Program-made: the position numbers and the translations under genes
Assembly: GCA_959347315.1 (NCBI GenBank)
Contig: OY365814.1
Location: 4,342,864 to 4,406,863 of the forward strand
DNA length: 64,000 nt
Reading direction: 5' to 3'
Source of the DNA: Bimastos eiseni
Taxonomy: Eukaryota; Annelida; Clitellata; Crassiclitellata; Lumbricidae
Shown here: piece by piece, positions 23,824 to 35,984 of the stretch
Position numbering within the stretch: the first letter of the stretch is position 1
How the letters are laid out: each line of letters begins with the position of its first letter
The notes under the pieces: model-generated
The model's input: the letters and a program-made list of their open reading frames with translations, nothing else
Told to the model about the DNA's origin: nothing
Database searches by the model: none

Positions 23824-23945
23824 AGTGACAACCTAGGAGATAATTACGTCAACCGAGGAGATAATTACGTCAACCTAGGAGATAATTATGTCAACCGAGG
23901 AGATAATTACGTCAGCCTAGGAGATAATTACGTCAACCTAAAGAT
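23824..23945. repeat. 21-bp tandem repeat, about five copies
   Basis: Units of CTAGGAGATAATTACGTCAA plus C alternate between CCTAGG and CCGAGG starts. A related but degenerate unit ends at 23,955. Confidence 0.9.
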
Positions 23946-24689
23946 TAATTATCCTCAATTTATGCAATTGAACATATCAGTCGTCGGTTGGTTTTGATAG
24001 TGCAGCAGCTGTTTTGTTTCAGAGCTGTGCATAAGTCGGGTAAGTTGCGTACCTGTATGCTAAGCAAAAAAACTATAAAACGCATAAAAATCCAATACTG
24101 TTCGTATCAAACTTGAATGGTTCCAACGCTGAAATCCGCTTCAAAATCCGTCCTGTAGACGTGTTTCGACGTCGCTCTCATCCGTTTATGCCGTTTATTT
24201 CGAAGGCCGAAACCCGTGTATTTGTATAAATATATATACATATAAAAATATATATACACGCTCTTCATATCTAAGTTGCTGCCAGGGCGGTTTCTAATCG
24301 TGTAGATAAATTTACAGGTGACGTTATCATTAATTAATCACTGGACATAAAGTATAAATCGACGAGGCACGTTACTTTTATAGTGTCAATCAACTATGGA
24401 AATTGTTATTATTGAAACAGAAACGAGGCCACCTTTACTCGACCGCCGTTACTCAATACTCCCCTCACCCACACCATACCACCTATCTTCCTAAAGTTCC
24501 CACTCCATGATGTCATACGCACACAAACACTACAACTTTGACTATAAATAAGAAGGCCACGCCGGACAAAGTCTAAGTGTAGGCCCTATGATAATCTGAG
24601 ACAAGAACCATTTACTATTAATTAATCCGATTGTGTTCACATAAGCCACCATAGGGCCGACTGTGAACCCATCCATAATATAGATGAAT

Positions 24690-24795
24690 AGTAAAGTGCT
24701 GTGATGATGATGATGATGATGACGATGACGGCGACGACGACGACGATGATTATGATAATGATAATGATGATGGTGATGATGATGGCGGTGGTGCA
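24690..24795. repeat. GATGAT/GACGAC microsatellite
   Basis: Simple trinucleotide repeat; the His-rich reverse-strand ORF is its translation. Confidence 0.9.
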
Positions 24796-25054
24796 TCAAA
24801 GATTATGCGACTTTGACCCGTTTAACTTCTCATGCACCTAATACTATAAATCTAGTTTCAGCTTAAGATGCATTTTATGTATTTGATGCGTGTAGCTAAT
24901 AATCATGGACTATGTTAATGGAGATCAAATTATAAGCATGTAATAAAATGATTATGCCGACAATATGAAAGATCCATATATCCGTGATACTTAAGGCTAA
25001 AATCAATTAATTAATCACTCAATGTGAACTTAGTATTGCGCCCCTTCAAGATAT

Positions 25055-25147
25055 CTACTCAAAGACGCTTAGTATAATTGCGCTCCCGGTCTGACTGAGT
25101 GTTACGGTCCGACCGCTCTAACCGATCAGCCACCTTGCCTTCTAAGG
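25055..25147 (-). repeat. tRNA-derived SINE relic (A-box only)
   Basis: On the reverse strand, GGTGGCTGATCGGTTAGAGC and the following GGTCGGAC resemble the D-arm half of a tRNA, including an A-box. No B-box or anticodon arm can be folded, so this is more likely the head of an old SINE than a tRNA gene. Confidence 0.4.
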
Positions 25148-25149
25148 GT

Positions 25150-26470
25150 CTATGAGAAGATTGATCATGTGAACCAGTAGATGTAATTCACCTGGATCTT
25201 GCGAGGCATTCGACAAAGTAGGATACGTGGGGTATGACTGACCAATAAGATACAGGCAGATGAGACTAGAGAGCAGGCACTATCATTGATTCAAAGCTGG
25301 TTTTCAGGTACATGCCGGATTAACTGAAACATTCATAGATTATTGCCTGGTCAATATTTCATGCATCCAGTTGTCAGTGTAGTATGTTTTTTCTTTACAA
25401 TGTAACAATACAGCAGAATGGGAACGAAATTTACAAATTTTCCGAAGGATATGACGACAATAAAGGCAATTATCTTTTCCAGTCATTAAAAACAATTTTG
25501 TGTTATTTTACTATGAAGCAATTGTCATTCTTCACTTAACCATTATTACTGCATGGCCGACGGCAACGAACCTATACCTGGCAATCATATGCCACGTCGT
25601 CAGCCACTTCGTCCCAAATTAAGCTTAATAGCAAGTTTTCCTGGACGAAAATGGAAGGTATAATAAAATGTGTTATTTTCCATAAATCTAGAGGATTACG
25701 ATGTTCTTGAAACACTCTTTAGGCGTCATAAATTGCGTCGAATGCGACGAATCATAACAATGGTCGCCATTTTGATAAGACCCCATTCGGCAATAACAGA
25801 GTTACACCTAGGGTCGACCAGGAGTAACTTTATGTCCAGCGTACAATTCCCGCCTCATGCATACCAGTTTTACGGGCTACACCGGCGTAGGCCAGTTTAA
25901 TGTCAGAGGTTAGAGTACAACCTCGCTATGCACTCCCCCGTTTTAGTGCTCAGTGCCCCTAATGTGCCCCAATATCGGTTCTATTTTTTATGATTCTCCA
26001 ATAGTCGTTTATATTTGATGATTAAGGTATTATGGGACAATAAATATCCAACAGTTTAAAGTTTGATTGTACGATTTGTACTTACTTATTGCAGGTATAA
26101 AAACTGTCATTTGCAAAGAAGAATAGTGCATATTTGGTTATTAATTCATCCATAGTGTATCACTTTGTTCCTACACAACATACAGAAAATCTCTGACAGT
26201 AAAACATTCGCCATTGGCGAAATATATAGTCTATTGGTTGTTCTACAATCACGATGTCGGGGTTCAGATCCATGTAAGGGCACAAATTGGATTGGAAATG
26301 TCTGTTGGAACATTCACCTCCTAGCCGACTCCGCTATAATAAAAAGTTCCTAGCATGGAAGACTTTGCGTGGAGCTGCTCTCTTGGTGATGGAGTTTGGT
26401 GAAAGACTGTGGCGAACTATAGTTCTACGTAAGTCTAGTGCGCGATCTGTCTTTCTTTCAGCCATCAATC
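25150..26470. other. no gene recognised
   Basis: A possible donor (TTCTAC|GTAAGT) at 26,430 follows an open frame from about 26,287, but the translation is unfamiliar and has no convincing acceptor. Nothing else could be supported. Confidence 0.35.
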
Positions 26471-26477
26471 GGCCCGA

Positions 26478-26628
26478 CAGGGGCGTTCAGATAGGGGGTC
26501 CGGAGTCAAATTCCTCCAATTCCACCTAGGGGGGATATTCTTTGGTCTTAGGGGAATATTTTGCCTTCCATACCCTTGGGACAGAGGGTATGCCTCCATC
26601 ACCCAGGGGGGGGATATTGACGCCCCTG
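26478..26628. mobile_element. short MITE with CAGGGGCG...CGCCCCTG ends
   Basis: Ends are inverted (CAGGGGCGTTCA and TATTGACGCCCCTG). Flanking octamers CGGCCCGA and CAACCCAA agree at 5 of 8 positions with all differences G/A, consistent with but not proof of an 8-bp target duplication. A diverged relative lies at about 30,415-30,537. Confidence 0.5.
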
Positions 26629-27398
26629 CAACCCAAGTCTACAATCGTGACCCATGACGTCCTTTCTTTTTGCAGTCTGAGTATGACAAAATATCGTATC
26701 CCGAGAATCCAATTTCATTTACGAATCTGAAGTTGTCCCGTTGACCACGAGGACCCCGGATATTAGATTGGGCGAAAACTCACTCATTGGGAAATTGGCA
26801 ACACCAAATTATTGTCTGCTATTGAGTGCAATGTGTCAACCAAGTTATCACACAAAAAGCGTGTGTTAGGCCTACACTGACCTAACCCTTCAAGATGCGA
26901 GTGATGAAAGACGCTGTTGCAATGACCATGTTACCAGCTTCATATTGATGGAAAGATCAATTTGCATGCAATTTTACTGTATGATGTAAAAATAGTAGGC
27001 CTACTTCATGGTATATACTTTAAAAGCGTCCTGCGTATCTCATTTCTTTGGAGTAATTATGACAAGACGACTTTTGTTAAAATAATTTGTGCGCCCCATT
27101 TTTGGAAATTTCTGTGCGGCAAAATTCAAAAAGTGGGTGGGCAAACAAAATTTGTTTGCGCTTCTCGCAAATGTTGGGGAAATTAGGCACCCACCTTTCA
27201 AAACCTTGTTACAACTCTGCGTACTAACATTGTTTTGTCCACAACAGTTGATTTGAGGAGGGAGCTCACTTGTCTGTTAGTCAACGCCGTGCTTTTTTAG
27301 TGGAGGAGAAGTAGAAGGAAGAGGTAGTGCAACAGACAAGAAGTAGAAAGAAGGGGTGGTTCAACAGAAGGTGGTGCAACAGTGCCTAGACGATTAGG

Positions 27399-27407
27399 TA
27401 TTTAAAG
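27399..27407 (+). promoter_or_regulatory. possible TATA-like element
   Basis: TATTTAAAG lies 90 bp upstream of the ATG of the signal-peptide exon, a reasonable distance for a TATA box plus short leader. Confidence 0.3.
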
Positions 27408-27488
27408 GCGCTCTCGTGCAGTAGGCCAACGTTGTTATTTCCGTGATTGGAGTCGTTTGTGATCTGATTCTGTGACTACACTTGAAAG

Positions 27489-28297
27489 ATGAAGATGGTG
27501 GTCAATATCTGCGTTGCTCTTCTTTCTCTTCAGCTTGTGTTCGTTTTTATGGCCAACAGGCAACAACCATACAACTTCATGGTATACTAGGACAATAAAC
27601 GACTGAAGATAGTCCTGAGAAGTCTATGTTCTAATTTATATAGCGCTTGGTAAATTTAACTATTCGGAGGCGCTCCCGACTCGGGTCCGGCGATTGGGGA
27701 AAGTCATTTATTGAGAGTTGTCAACGTCATCATCAAACTGGAAAAGGGTTAAACGGACCCGGAAACAATTAGTTCGGATTTCGATGTTAACTGGATCGGA
27801 TGTAGAGAGTATTTAAGTGTTACAATAACAGAATTATGAAAATAATACGGAAATAGGATAACGTTGTCAAATAACTGACTTAACACAACTGCTCATTGTC
27901 GAAGCAATTAAACTGATAGCGTAGATGTTGGCACCCATTAATGAGCTATGTTTAATTAGCAAATGGCTCCTTTGGCAAAGTTTAAGGTATACAAATGTCA
28001 TAGATTTGTTTTTGGAACTGCCATCTTATATTCAACATTTCTAACCAGAATTATATGCAATAATTAACATATTATTATTTATTAGATATAGTGCAGCTAC
28101 ATAATTATTTTGGACCCTACCTTTTTCCTTTCATCATTTTGTCGACTGTGGAAGGTGGGAACTGTCATGTGGTCTGTCTTGTTTAAGTAATATATTGAAT
28201 AGTCAGGTTTTGTTGTAGACCCTTGTACTCCTAATCCGTGTCCTCAATATTATATCTGCGATAACATTGCGGGATCATCAAAATCATTCTGTTGTTT
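27489..28297 (+). CDS. possible small secreted Cys-rich protein, two exons seen
   Basis: Exon A starts at ATG 27,489 and encodes a typical signal peptide: Met-Lys start, hydrophobic core VNICVALLSLQLVFVF, then polar NRQQPYNF, with a potential donor (ATG|GTATAC) at 27,582 just before an in-frame stop. Exon B at 28,219-28,297 has acceptor TTTTGTTGTAG and donor TTT|GTGAGT and in one frame reads PCTPNPCPQYYICDN...SFCC, an EGF-like or other disulphide-rich start. The phases do not match directly (A leaves in phase 0, B needs phase 1), so an extra exon, a different donor, or two unrelated exons must be considered. Later exons were not found. Confidence 0.4.
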
Positions 28298-28802
28298 GTG
28301 AGTACAATGATGTATGAGTTGCTGCAGCCAGTAAGGTACATTTCAAACAGGAACTTCACAAGTTATCATAGGAATTACTAACATTGAACGAATGCGAGTA
28401 TCAGAAATTACTCACATAAATCAGTGCACAAGCTTATTGATTGCAAAAGTACTGATAAATCTAAATAATTAACTGGCAACAGTTAATGATGCTTGGATTC
28501 CTCCTATCGTTCTTCAGCTTTCTTTCCGCTGCCCGGTATTTAGATTTAATTAATATAATAAGCACAAATAATGTATTTTGACTTCTATAGTGCCATTTTC
28601 ATGGCCATGTCAGTGAGAAAAGGATAGCGAGTTAAGGGAAGTATTAAATAAACTGGAACTCCACATAACTGACTGTCTAAAACAAGAACTTTCTTTCATT
28701 TCTTCTCAACTAAGATGTACAAAAGCTGATACAAATTTTTAAACCGTTATGTAAACTAATTATTACCATGAGTATAATTGAAGTTTTAATGACGCCGGTT
28801 CA

Positions 28803-29000
28803 TCATAGACTTGCATGGAGCCTACAAGAGGCTAGTCCATTTAGACGAGGGTTGTAAACAATGGTATCGAATGCGGTGGAATATCCGGCGAATATGTAAA
28901 GTAGACACCTGGTGGCTGACGGTAGAGACCAGCCCTTCGTAGAGAGAAGTAAGTAGGGTTTCTGTGAAGTGGTGCTTAGTGAAGATAGATTGGGGGTTGG
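28803..29000 (-). pseudogene. LINE reverse-transcriptase fragment
   Basis: On the reverse strand two overlapping frames give HFTETLLTSLYEGLVS and, shifted, GYSTAFDTIVYNPRLNGLAS. These correspond to the HST-E-ALL and LDxSAAFDTxDH blocks (RT motif A) of CR1/L2-type LINEs. It is short and frameshifted, so it is a dead fragment. It lies inside otherwise unremarkable AT-rich DNA. Confidence 0.55.
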
Positions 29001-30003
29001 GATTGAGATACACACATGTGTGTCTATATAACATTAATTGCCTGAACCAACCAACATGCCAACTCAACCCAATGCTCACTTTCACTTTTGCATTTATACA
29101 TCCGTAGCCTACTTATCATCAATACATAGATAGATGCACATTGTATCTATGCAGAGCATTAAGCATACGTTCATACATACACTCACTCATTCATTCTCAC
29201 GGTAGATACATAGATATACGCAGATGCACATCACCTACATCTACAAAACCGTGCTTAAGCAATTGTACCTAACATATTTGTGCTCATATCGTCCTGTAGA
29301 CATCTCATATAAATGCACAAACAAAGGGTAATCGGTCAGAAAATTTACAATTACTTCAGATGCAATTGTAAAACTGGTAGCTGATATAATTATGAAAAAC
29401 TTAAATTTAAAAAATCCACAAAAATTGCATGTTTAGAAGCCACAATAACAATATTTACCATCAGACATGTGATTATGTTCATCTATGTAATTATTATGCT
29501 GAGTTAGTCTCCGCTTTTGTACAATCATTACTTTAAAAAGCTAGGAGAATAACCGACTAAAAGCGAGATAACGTATAGGTTGCACTGCTACCCATGTTAA
29601 GATGCCATCACAATCAGCGGGATCTATATATAAGCAGATAATTATATCAAGGTAAAACGTGTGCAAACTGATCTGTGTGATTAGGTGATAGGTAGGATAT
29701 ACTGCGAGCAAGAAGAGTGTGCAACTACGTGTATTAATATTGAAGAGCAGTCCCAAAAGTTGACCCAGATCATTTGGGTATAAAGTCTAACTAACGATAA
29801 TGGGATTTTTAATGTCAATAATTTAAGTGCTACGTGTACGCTGTTCGTGTGCTAACGTCGAATCGAAAGCGCTGAAAAGATAGCATTCATCGACATTAAC
29901 TGACATTTTAGGATCAAGGAAAACATTTGTAAGTTTCAGATTTTTTGTTATCATTATTTTATTATAGTATATGCCTGTAGTTTATGTAAGAAATAAGGGG
30001 TGT
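29001..30003. other. no gene recognised
   Basis: AT-rich with no arrays, transposon ends or exon-like ORFs that I could identify. Confidence 0.45.
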
Positions 30004-30861
30004 AGGACAAACCCCTCTGACAAAAACCCCTCTGACATAAACCCCTCTGACATAAACCCCTCTGACATAAACCCCTCTGACAAAAACCCCTCTGACACAA
30101 ACCCTCTGACATAAACCCCTCTGACAAAAACCCCTCTGACATAAACCCCTCTGACATAAACCCCTCTGACATAAACCCCTCTGACAAAAACCCATCTGAC
30201 ATAAACCCCTCTGACAAAAACCCCTCTGACATAAACCCCTCTGACATAAAATCCTCTCTGACATAATTCCCTCTGTTTTAGGCAGAACATTAACCACCGG
30301 ACAAACCCCCTCTTGCCCTAACTAGGTTTTGCAATTAGAAGCCGTACCATAATAACTGACACTACTAACAAAGTCTGCCCCAACAAGTGGCACTGGGTAC
30401 GATTATTAGTCTAACTCAGGGTCGTCCAGATAGAAGCGGGGTATTTTTGACTCTTTGGGGGATATCTTAACTACCTGACACTTGGAAACAGGGTGTTTGC
30501 CTTCATCAGTTAGAAGGAATTGACGCTCGTGGTCTAACTTATATAAGAAATCGTGTAACATTAACACATATACGCTCTGCATAGACTCATCTGACGCGTC
30601 TGAAAAAGCCGTGTCACAGATAACCTATAATGAATCACGAACAGTGGTGCATTCAGTGTACACAGACCAATCATACATTAACAACAAACAGACTAAGGAA
30701 CTATTTAAGTTTGCTATTTAACTATTGGACGACGATGCCTGAGTAACCGCACCAGACTTTGACATATGACATATATGACACACACATGCTTTACTTCAGA
30801 CTTCAGGGGGGTTTATGTCAGGGGGTTTATGTCAGGGGGTTTTTGTCAGGGAGGTTTGTCC
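30004..30861. mobile_element. MITE with 15-bp array at one end
   Basis: The left end (30,004 on) reads GGACAAACCCCTCTGACAAA and the reverse of the right end (to 30,861) reads GGACAAACCTCCCTGACAAA, followed in both by CCCC-CTGACATAAA units. The left end contains about 17-18 units of ACATAAACCCCTCTG (30,004-30,270); the right end has only three or four. The 530-bp middle is non-coding and contains a diverged relative of the 26,478 MITE at 30,415-30,537. The repeated ORFs on the reverse strand are translations of the 15-bp unit. Target duplication not identified. Confidence 0.7.
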
Positions 30862-31074
30862 GCGACACAGAAATAAAACGCTAAATACCATTGAATGCTC
30901 TGCAGTTATGCTAAAGTCAATGCAATCTTCAATTCAACTCTGTAAGCATATCGATTGACTTAAGCGAACACCTTGTACGGAATATTGCATGTAGGTATGC
31001 ACAAATTTTATTATCTTGCAAAATCATTACATGGTTAGACTTCTATTGAATTGTATTGCATGTTGTATGTACAT

Positions 31075-31128
31075 ATTTCTATAGCGCCTCTTGGTGTAGG
31101 CATATGACCTAATCAGAGGCGCTCAACT
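31075..31128 (-). repeat. LINE 3' tail motif
   Basis: TTTCTATAGCGCCTCTTGG and, 30 bp on, AGAGGCGCTC form a small hairpin. The reverse complement ends GCGCTATAGAAATA like the LINE tail at 36,742-36,765. Similar motifs are at 2,753 and 27,640. Confidence 0.5.
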
Positions 31129-31159
31129 AATTCAGAAAATCACTTGTATAATATTCACT

Positions 31160-33020
31160 TCCTCATTCATTCTCTCCGTTCCTCCCTCTTTTCTCCCTCC
31201 TCCTTCCTCTCTCCATCGCCAATTTCTTCTCTTCTTCCCTCCCTCTTTTCTTCCTCTTCCTTCCTCTCTCCATCGCCCATTTCTTCTCTTCTTCCCTCCC
31301 TCTTTTCTCCCTCCTCTTTCCTCTCTCCATCGCCCATTTCTTCTCTTCTTCCCTCCCTCTTTTCTCCCTCCTCTTTCCTCTCTCCATCGCCCATTTCTTC
31401 TCTTCTTCCCTCCCTCTTTTCTCCCTCCTCTTTCCTCTCTCCATCGCCCATTTCTAGTCTTCTTCCCTCTCTCTTTTCTCCCTCCTCCTTCCTTCCTCCA
31501 TCGCCCATTTCTTCTCTTCTTCCCTCCCTCTTTTCTTCCTCTTCCTTCCTTCCTCCATCGCCCATTTCTTCTCTTCTTCCCTCCCTCTTTTCTCCCTCCT
31601 CTTTCCTCTCTCCATCGCCAATTTCTTATCTTCTTCCCTCCCTCTTTTCTTCCTCCTCCTTCCTTCCTCCATCTCCCATTTCTTCTCTTCTTCCCTCCTG
31701 CTTTTCTCCCTCCTCCTTCCTCTCTCCATCTCTCATTTCTTATCTTCTTCCCTCCCTCTTTTCTTCCTCCTCCTTCCTCTCTCCATCTCCCATTTCTTCT
31801 CTTCTTCCTTCCCTCTTTTCTCCCTCCTCCTTCCTCTCTCCATCGCCAATTTCTTATCTTCTTCCCTCCCTCTTTTCTTCCTCCTCCTTCCTCTCTCCAT
31901 TGCCCATTTCTTCTCTTCTTCCCTACCTCTTTTCTCCCTCCTCCTTCCTCTCTCCATCACCAATTTCTTCTCTTCTTCCCTCCCTCTTTTCTCCCTCCTC
32001 CTTCCTCTCTCCATCGCCAATTTCTTCTCTTCTTCCCTCCCTCTTTTCTCCCTCCTCCTTCCTTCCTCCATTTCCCATTTCTTCTCTTCTTCCCTCCTGC
32101 TTTTCTCCCTCCTCCTTCCTCTCTCCATCTCCCATTTCTTATCTTCTTCCCTCCCTCTTTTCTTCCTCCTCCTTCCTCTCTCCATCTCCCATTTCTTCTC
32201 TTCTTCCTTCCCTCTTTTCTCCCTCCTCCTTCCTCTCTCCATCTCCCATTTCTTATCTTCTTCCCTCCCTCTTTTCTTCCTCCTCCTTCCTCTCTCCATC
32301 TCCCATTTCTTCTCTTCTTCCTTCCCTCTTTTCTCCCTCCTCCTTCCTCTCTCCATCGCCAATTTCTTATCTTCTTCCCTCCCTCTTTTCTTCCTCCTCC
32401 TTCCTTCCTCCATCTCCCATTTCTTCTCTTCTTCCCTCCTGCTTTTCTCCCTCCTCCTTCCTCTCTCCATCTCTCATTTCTTATCTTCTTCCCTCCCTCT
32501 TTTCTTCCTCCTCCTTCCTCTCTCCATCTCCCATTTCTTCTCTTCTTCCTTCCCTCTTTTCTCCCTCCTCCTTCCTCTCTCCATCGCCAATTTCTTATCT
32601 TCTTCCCTCCCTCTTTTCTTCCTCCTCCTTCCTTCCTCCATCTCCCATTTCTTCTCTTCTTCCCTCCTGCTTTTCTCCCTCCTCCTTCCTCTCTCCATCT
32701 CTCATTTCTTATCTTCTTCCCTCCCTCTTTTCTTCCTCCTCCTTCCTCTCTCCATCTCCCATTTCTTCTCTTCTTCCTTCCCTCTTTTCTCCCTCCTCCT
32801 TCCTCTCTCCATCGCCAATTTCTTATCTTCTTCCCTCCCTCTTTTCTTCCTCCTCCTTCCTCTCTCCATCTCCCATTTCTTCTCTTCTTCCCTCCCTCTT
32901 TTCTTCCTCTTCCTTCCTACCTCCATCGCCCATTTCTTCTCTTCTTCCCTCCCTCTTTTCTCCCTCTTCTTTCCTTTCTCCATCACCCATTTCTTCCTTC
33001 TTCTCTCCCTCCAATGATGA
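31160..33020. repeat. 57-bp pyrimidine-rich minisatellite, about 33 units
   Basis: Unit length is 57 bp (for example starting TTCCCTCCCTCTTTTCTCCC), almost pure C/T on the + strand apart from a short CATCGCCAAT-type patch. Variants such as CTCCTGCTTTTCTCCC repeat at about 228-bp spacing (32,423 and 32,651), indicating higher-order four-unit copies. Because 57 is divisible by three and the unit is stop-free, a 630-residue Ser/Pro/Leu-rich ORF runs through on the + strand and several Glu/Arg-rich ORFs on the - strand. None shows domain structure or codon constraint visible to me. Confidence 0.95.
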
Positions 33021-33036
33021 CTTCTATCACAGTTGA

Positions 33037-35980
33037 ATTAAACGAGGGGCGTTAGTATGGTCAAAAGTCTTTGGTGATAAGATAGTAGACACGTCACAGC
33101 GACCACTGAGTGAAAAACATTCCCACAATTACTAATTACTATAGGTAATCACAACTCTCATTTTCGGACACAGAGAAAATGTTTCGAAACAAAGACAGAG
33201 TGAACGAGGTAAAGTTTTCATTTTAATGCTAAGATTAGAATATTTAGGAGATCTGCTTACCAAAGGAGAAAAGTAAGTGGTTCAGATGGATGGTCCAGCT
33301 TCATTGTACATGTGCCATATTGCAGTGTAAAGTAGGGTTACAAAGGCGCTGTGAAAATTAATGGAGGTCTTACGATAGGAGGATAAGTTTTTGCATGCTT
33401 GTTCTCATTTGTTAATGATTTATTGATGCATCCGGTGTAAATTGGTTAACTCCTAGAGATATTAGCTACTAGTCACTTCTGCTGGTTCTGACTTCATCAA
33501 ATTGGTAGGCACACTGTTATGAGAATGGCAAGTACAATGTTAACCCATGTGGCAAAGTCGACATATTTGCAGAACATTGACAGATGACTGAGATGAGACT
33601 GCATCGGTTCTGTATCGATAGCCCGAGGTTCGATGGTTCGAAGATTGCATGGTGACCGGTCGATAGATGATAAGATTGTGGTTTTAATGGTAGCTGGACT
33701 GGTGAGAAGAATTGTGTTCGTTAGAAGCTGGATTGCATAATTCTTTTCATTCATCTAGCATCCATTTAGGCATGCTTCTTTTCATATCAATCCAGCTCCC
33801 AGTTTTACACATTCTTTTCATCAATTAATCAAGATTCTGGTTAAATTAATGTGGAAGTATAGAATCTTCGGACTATCGAACCTTCTGACTATCGAGCGGA
33901 CACCGTTATTATAGGCCATATTATGACATGTAGCTATTCTTAGTTTAGAAAACATCATTACTAATTAAATATATGTTATGACAAAGTTGACAATTTCATT
34001 CTATTTACACATTATTTGGTTAAATTTCAATGTCTTTTATTTCGTCAAAAATTGTTGTTGAAATATTATTGGTGATTGTGGAGCGATTTTGTCGGACACT
34101 GTCTACCTCTAATTTTAATATCTGTAAACTGCAGTAGACCTTATTAAACTTCTGCAACGTGAACTTAAAATATCAGCACAACTACATCCAACGGATTTAC
34201 AAAATTGAAAATAAAATTTTAAAACGAATTTGCAATTTTCAGCTGTGAATTAAAACAAAAATGAAACAAGAATGTGTTTAAACAGGAAAGCCGTTAATAT
34301 AGGCTTATATTAGCTATTCTGAGTCTGGAAACATCAATATACCGTTAGTAGGCCTACTAAGTATGTTCTGACGAAGTTGAAGATTTAATTCTATTTACGA
34401 ATTATTTGGTTAAATATTGTCAATTCTTTGGCTTCGTTCAAAAAGTCTCTTAATATATTTCTGGTCATGTTTTTAATCTTCTTTCATGCAGCGCCGCCAC
34501 TAAGACGAAGTGAAAACTGCGTCATGCACACGTCTCTCAGGCGATGTAAATATATGATCAAATGCAGATTGTTGATTTATTATGAAGTGATTAGTCTGTG
34601 TCTTTGTAAAATCTTATAAGGTTTATTTAAAGGAGTATATACTTTATAAAGATGACATAAATTTTGATATCCAGTTCTAATGGACAACTGGAAAGATCCT
34701 GACCGATAAAGTTATCTTCAATTTAGCATTCACGAGCAATGACTGATTCCTCAATATTATTTGGTGTATAAAGCACTTACAAAGACATTTAGAAAGCGAA
34801 CACAGAAGTAGAAAATTGTCCGTGTTTCAAAGGAGGGCAATTAGTTTAGAATAAATAATGAATCATCAGGATGTCTGTTGATCATCCTTCATATTATCCT
34901 CTTTGTAGCTTTGTATCGTGTTGTGTAAATCGAATAGGTGCATAATAATTTATTCAGCATGTGTACTAAGTGAGTGAAGAGTTTCCGCGAATGAGTGTGA
35001 TATATCTTATGTTGACAGATGATTTGTCATTCTCATCTGCCGCACAACATGCATGAAAAAGACTTTAAAATAGTTCTTATTCCCGACTTTGGTCAATATT
35101 CTACCATGTATTCTGTGAGCATTGATTTAATCGGAAATATTAAAATAATTTAAGATCAATTTCTATGTCGATACCAAGAAGAGCAATAACTAACGCTGTT
35201 AAACACCGCCGCAATGAAAGATAAAATTTACACCATTTTGCATAAATCGGACACATGTATTTTAGCCAAGAATTCAAAGAAGACTCTGAATTGCTTCTGC
35301 TGTCGAGTGATTATTATAATTTTTTCTAATTTTACTGACCTTACATTTTGGGGTTCCAAAAAAAGGTACTTAGTTTTTTGGACACTGCGATCGGCAATCC
35401 AAAAATCGTCCTTTTTTGCTGAAGTATGTTTGTATAGCCTACGTGTAACGTATCTTTTGCAATCCATATATGTGTCAAAAATTAATACGAACAGTCAAGA
35501 ATACTTATTGGACAACGCTTGAGTTTCACTTCCTGAAAATTTGTCACTGTATAAAAAATAACGACTTGCAAGCACTGAAGATGTAGGCAGTTGAAAGAAA
35601 TCCTAGAGAAATAATTGTAATGAATAACCAGGCAGATAATTTCAATACGAAACCTTCCGATTCAGTTGTCCTCGACATCCCATATTTTACACATTCTAAA
35701 ACTCGTTCTCTTGCATTCGGCAAAGCAGTGATCCTAAAATAATTCCCATTGTAGATTATATCAACACCCAATGCTGCTGTCAGTCAAATGTCTACATACG
35801 AATATTGGTTAATCAATACAGATACCAACTGACATCAATGTTAATGTTTTCATTAAACATGGTAACACACATTTTCATACACCACGCAAACATATTTACA
35901 TAATATTCATACATAACACATGACCTATAGGGGCCTACAAATGCATACAGAACACACACATACCTATATAATATTATGTA
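33037..35980. other. no gene recognised; 170-bp diverged duplication at 33.9 and 34.3 kb
   Basis: Positions 33,910-34,080 and 34,290-34,460 share ordered blocks (TAGCTATTCT, AGTTGA, TTCTATTTAC, ATTATTTGGTTAAAT). Near 34,470-34,545 a strong pyrimidine tract plus CAG is followed by about 55 open bases and a GTAAAT, which could be a small exon, but its translation is uninformative. Confidence 0.4.
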
Positions 35981-35984
35981 CTCC

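Noticed and set aside
23222..23836. Tyr-Thr-Asn-His and Cys-Val ORFs
   Set aside because: Translations of the TATTTGTATGTG array.
26245..26275. B-box-like GGTTCAGATCC
   Set aside because: Isolated 11-mer without a tRNA fold.
30004..30270. CRISPR-like array
   Set aside because: Units are contiguous tandem copies with no unique spacers, and the genome is eukaryotic.
29954..30297. Three overlapping reverse-strand repeat ORFs, possible antifreeze-like or silk-like protein
   Set aside because: All three reverse frames are open because the 15-bp unit is stop-free; the array is one end of a MITE.
31144..33036. 630-codon + strand ORF, Ser/Pro/Leu-rich
   Set aside because: Every residue after the first dozen comes from the 57-bp repeat; the period is a multiple of three and the unit lacks stops, and several minus-strand frames are equally open.
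33497..33754. 85-codon reverse ORF
   Set aside because: No motif, no splice context and no codon evidence.
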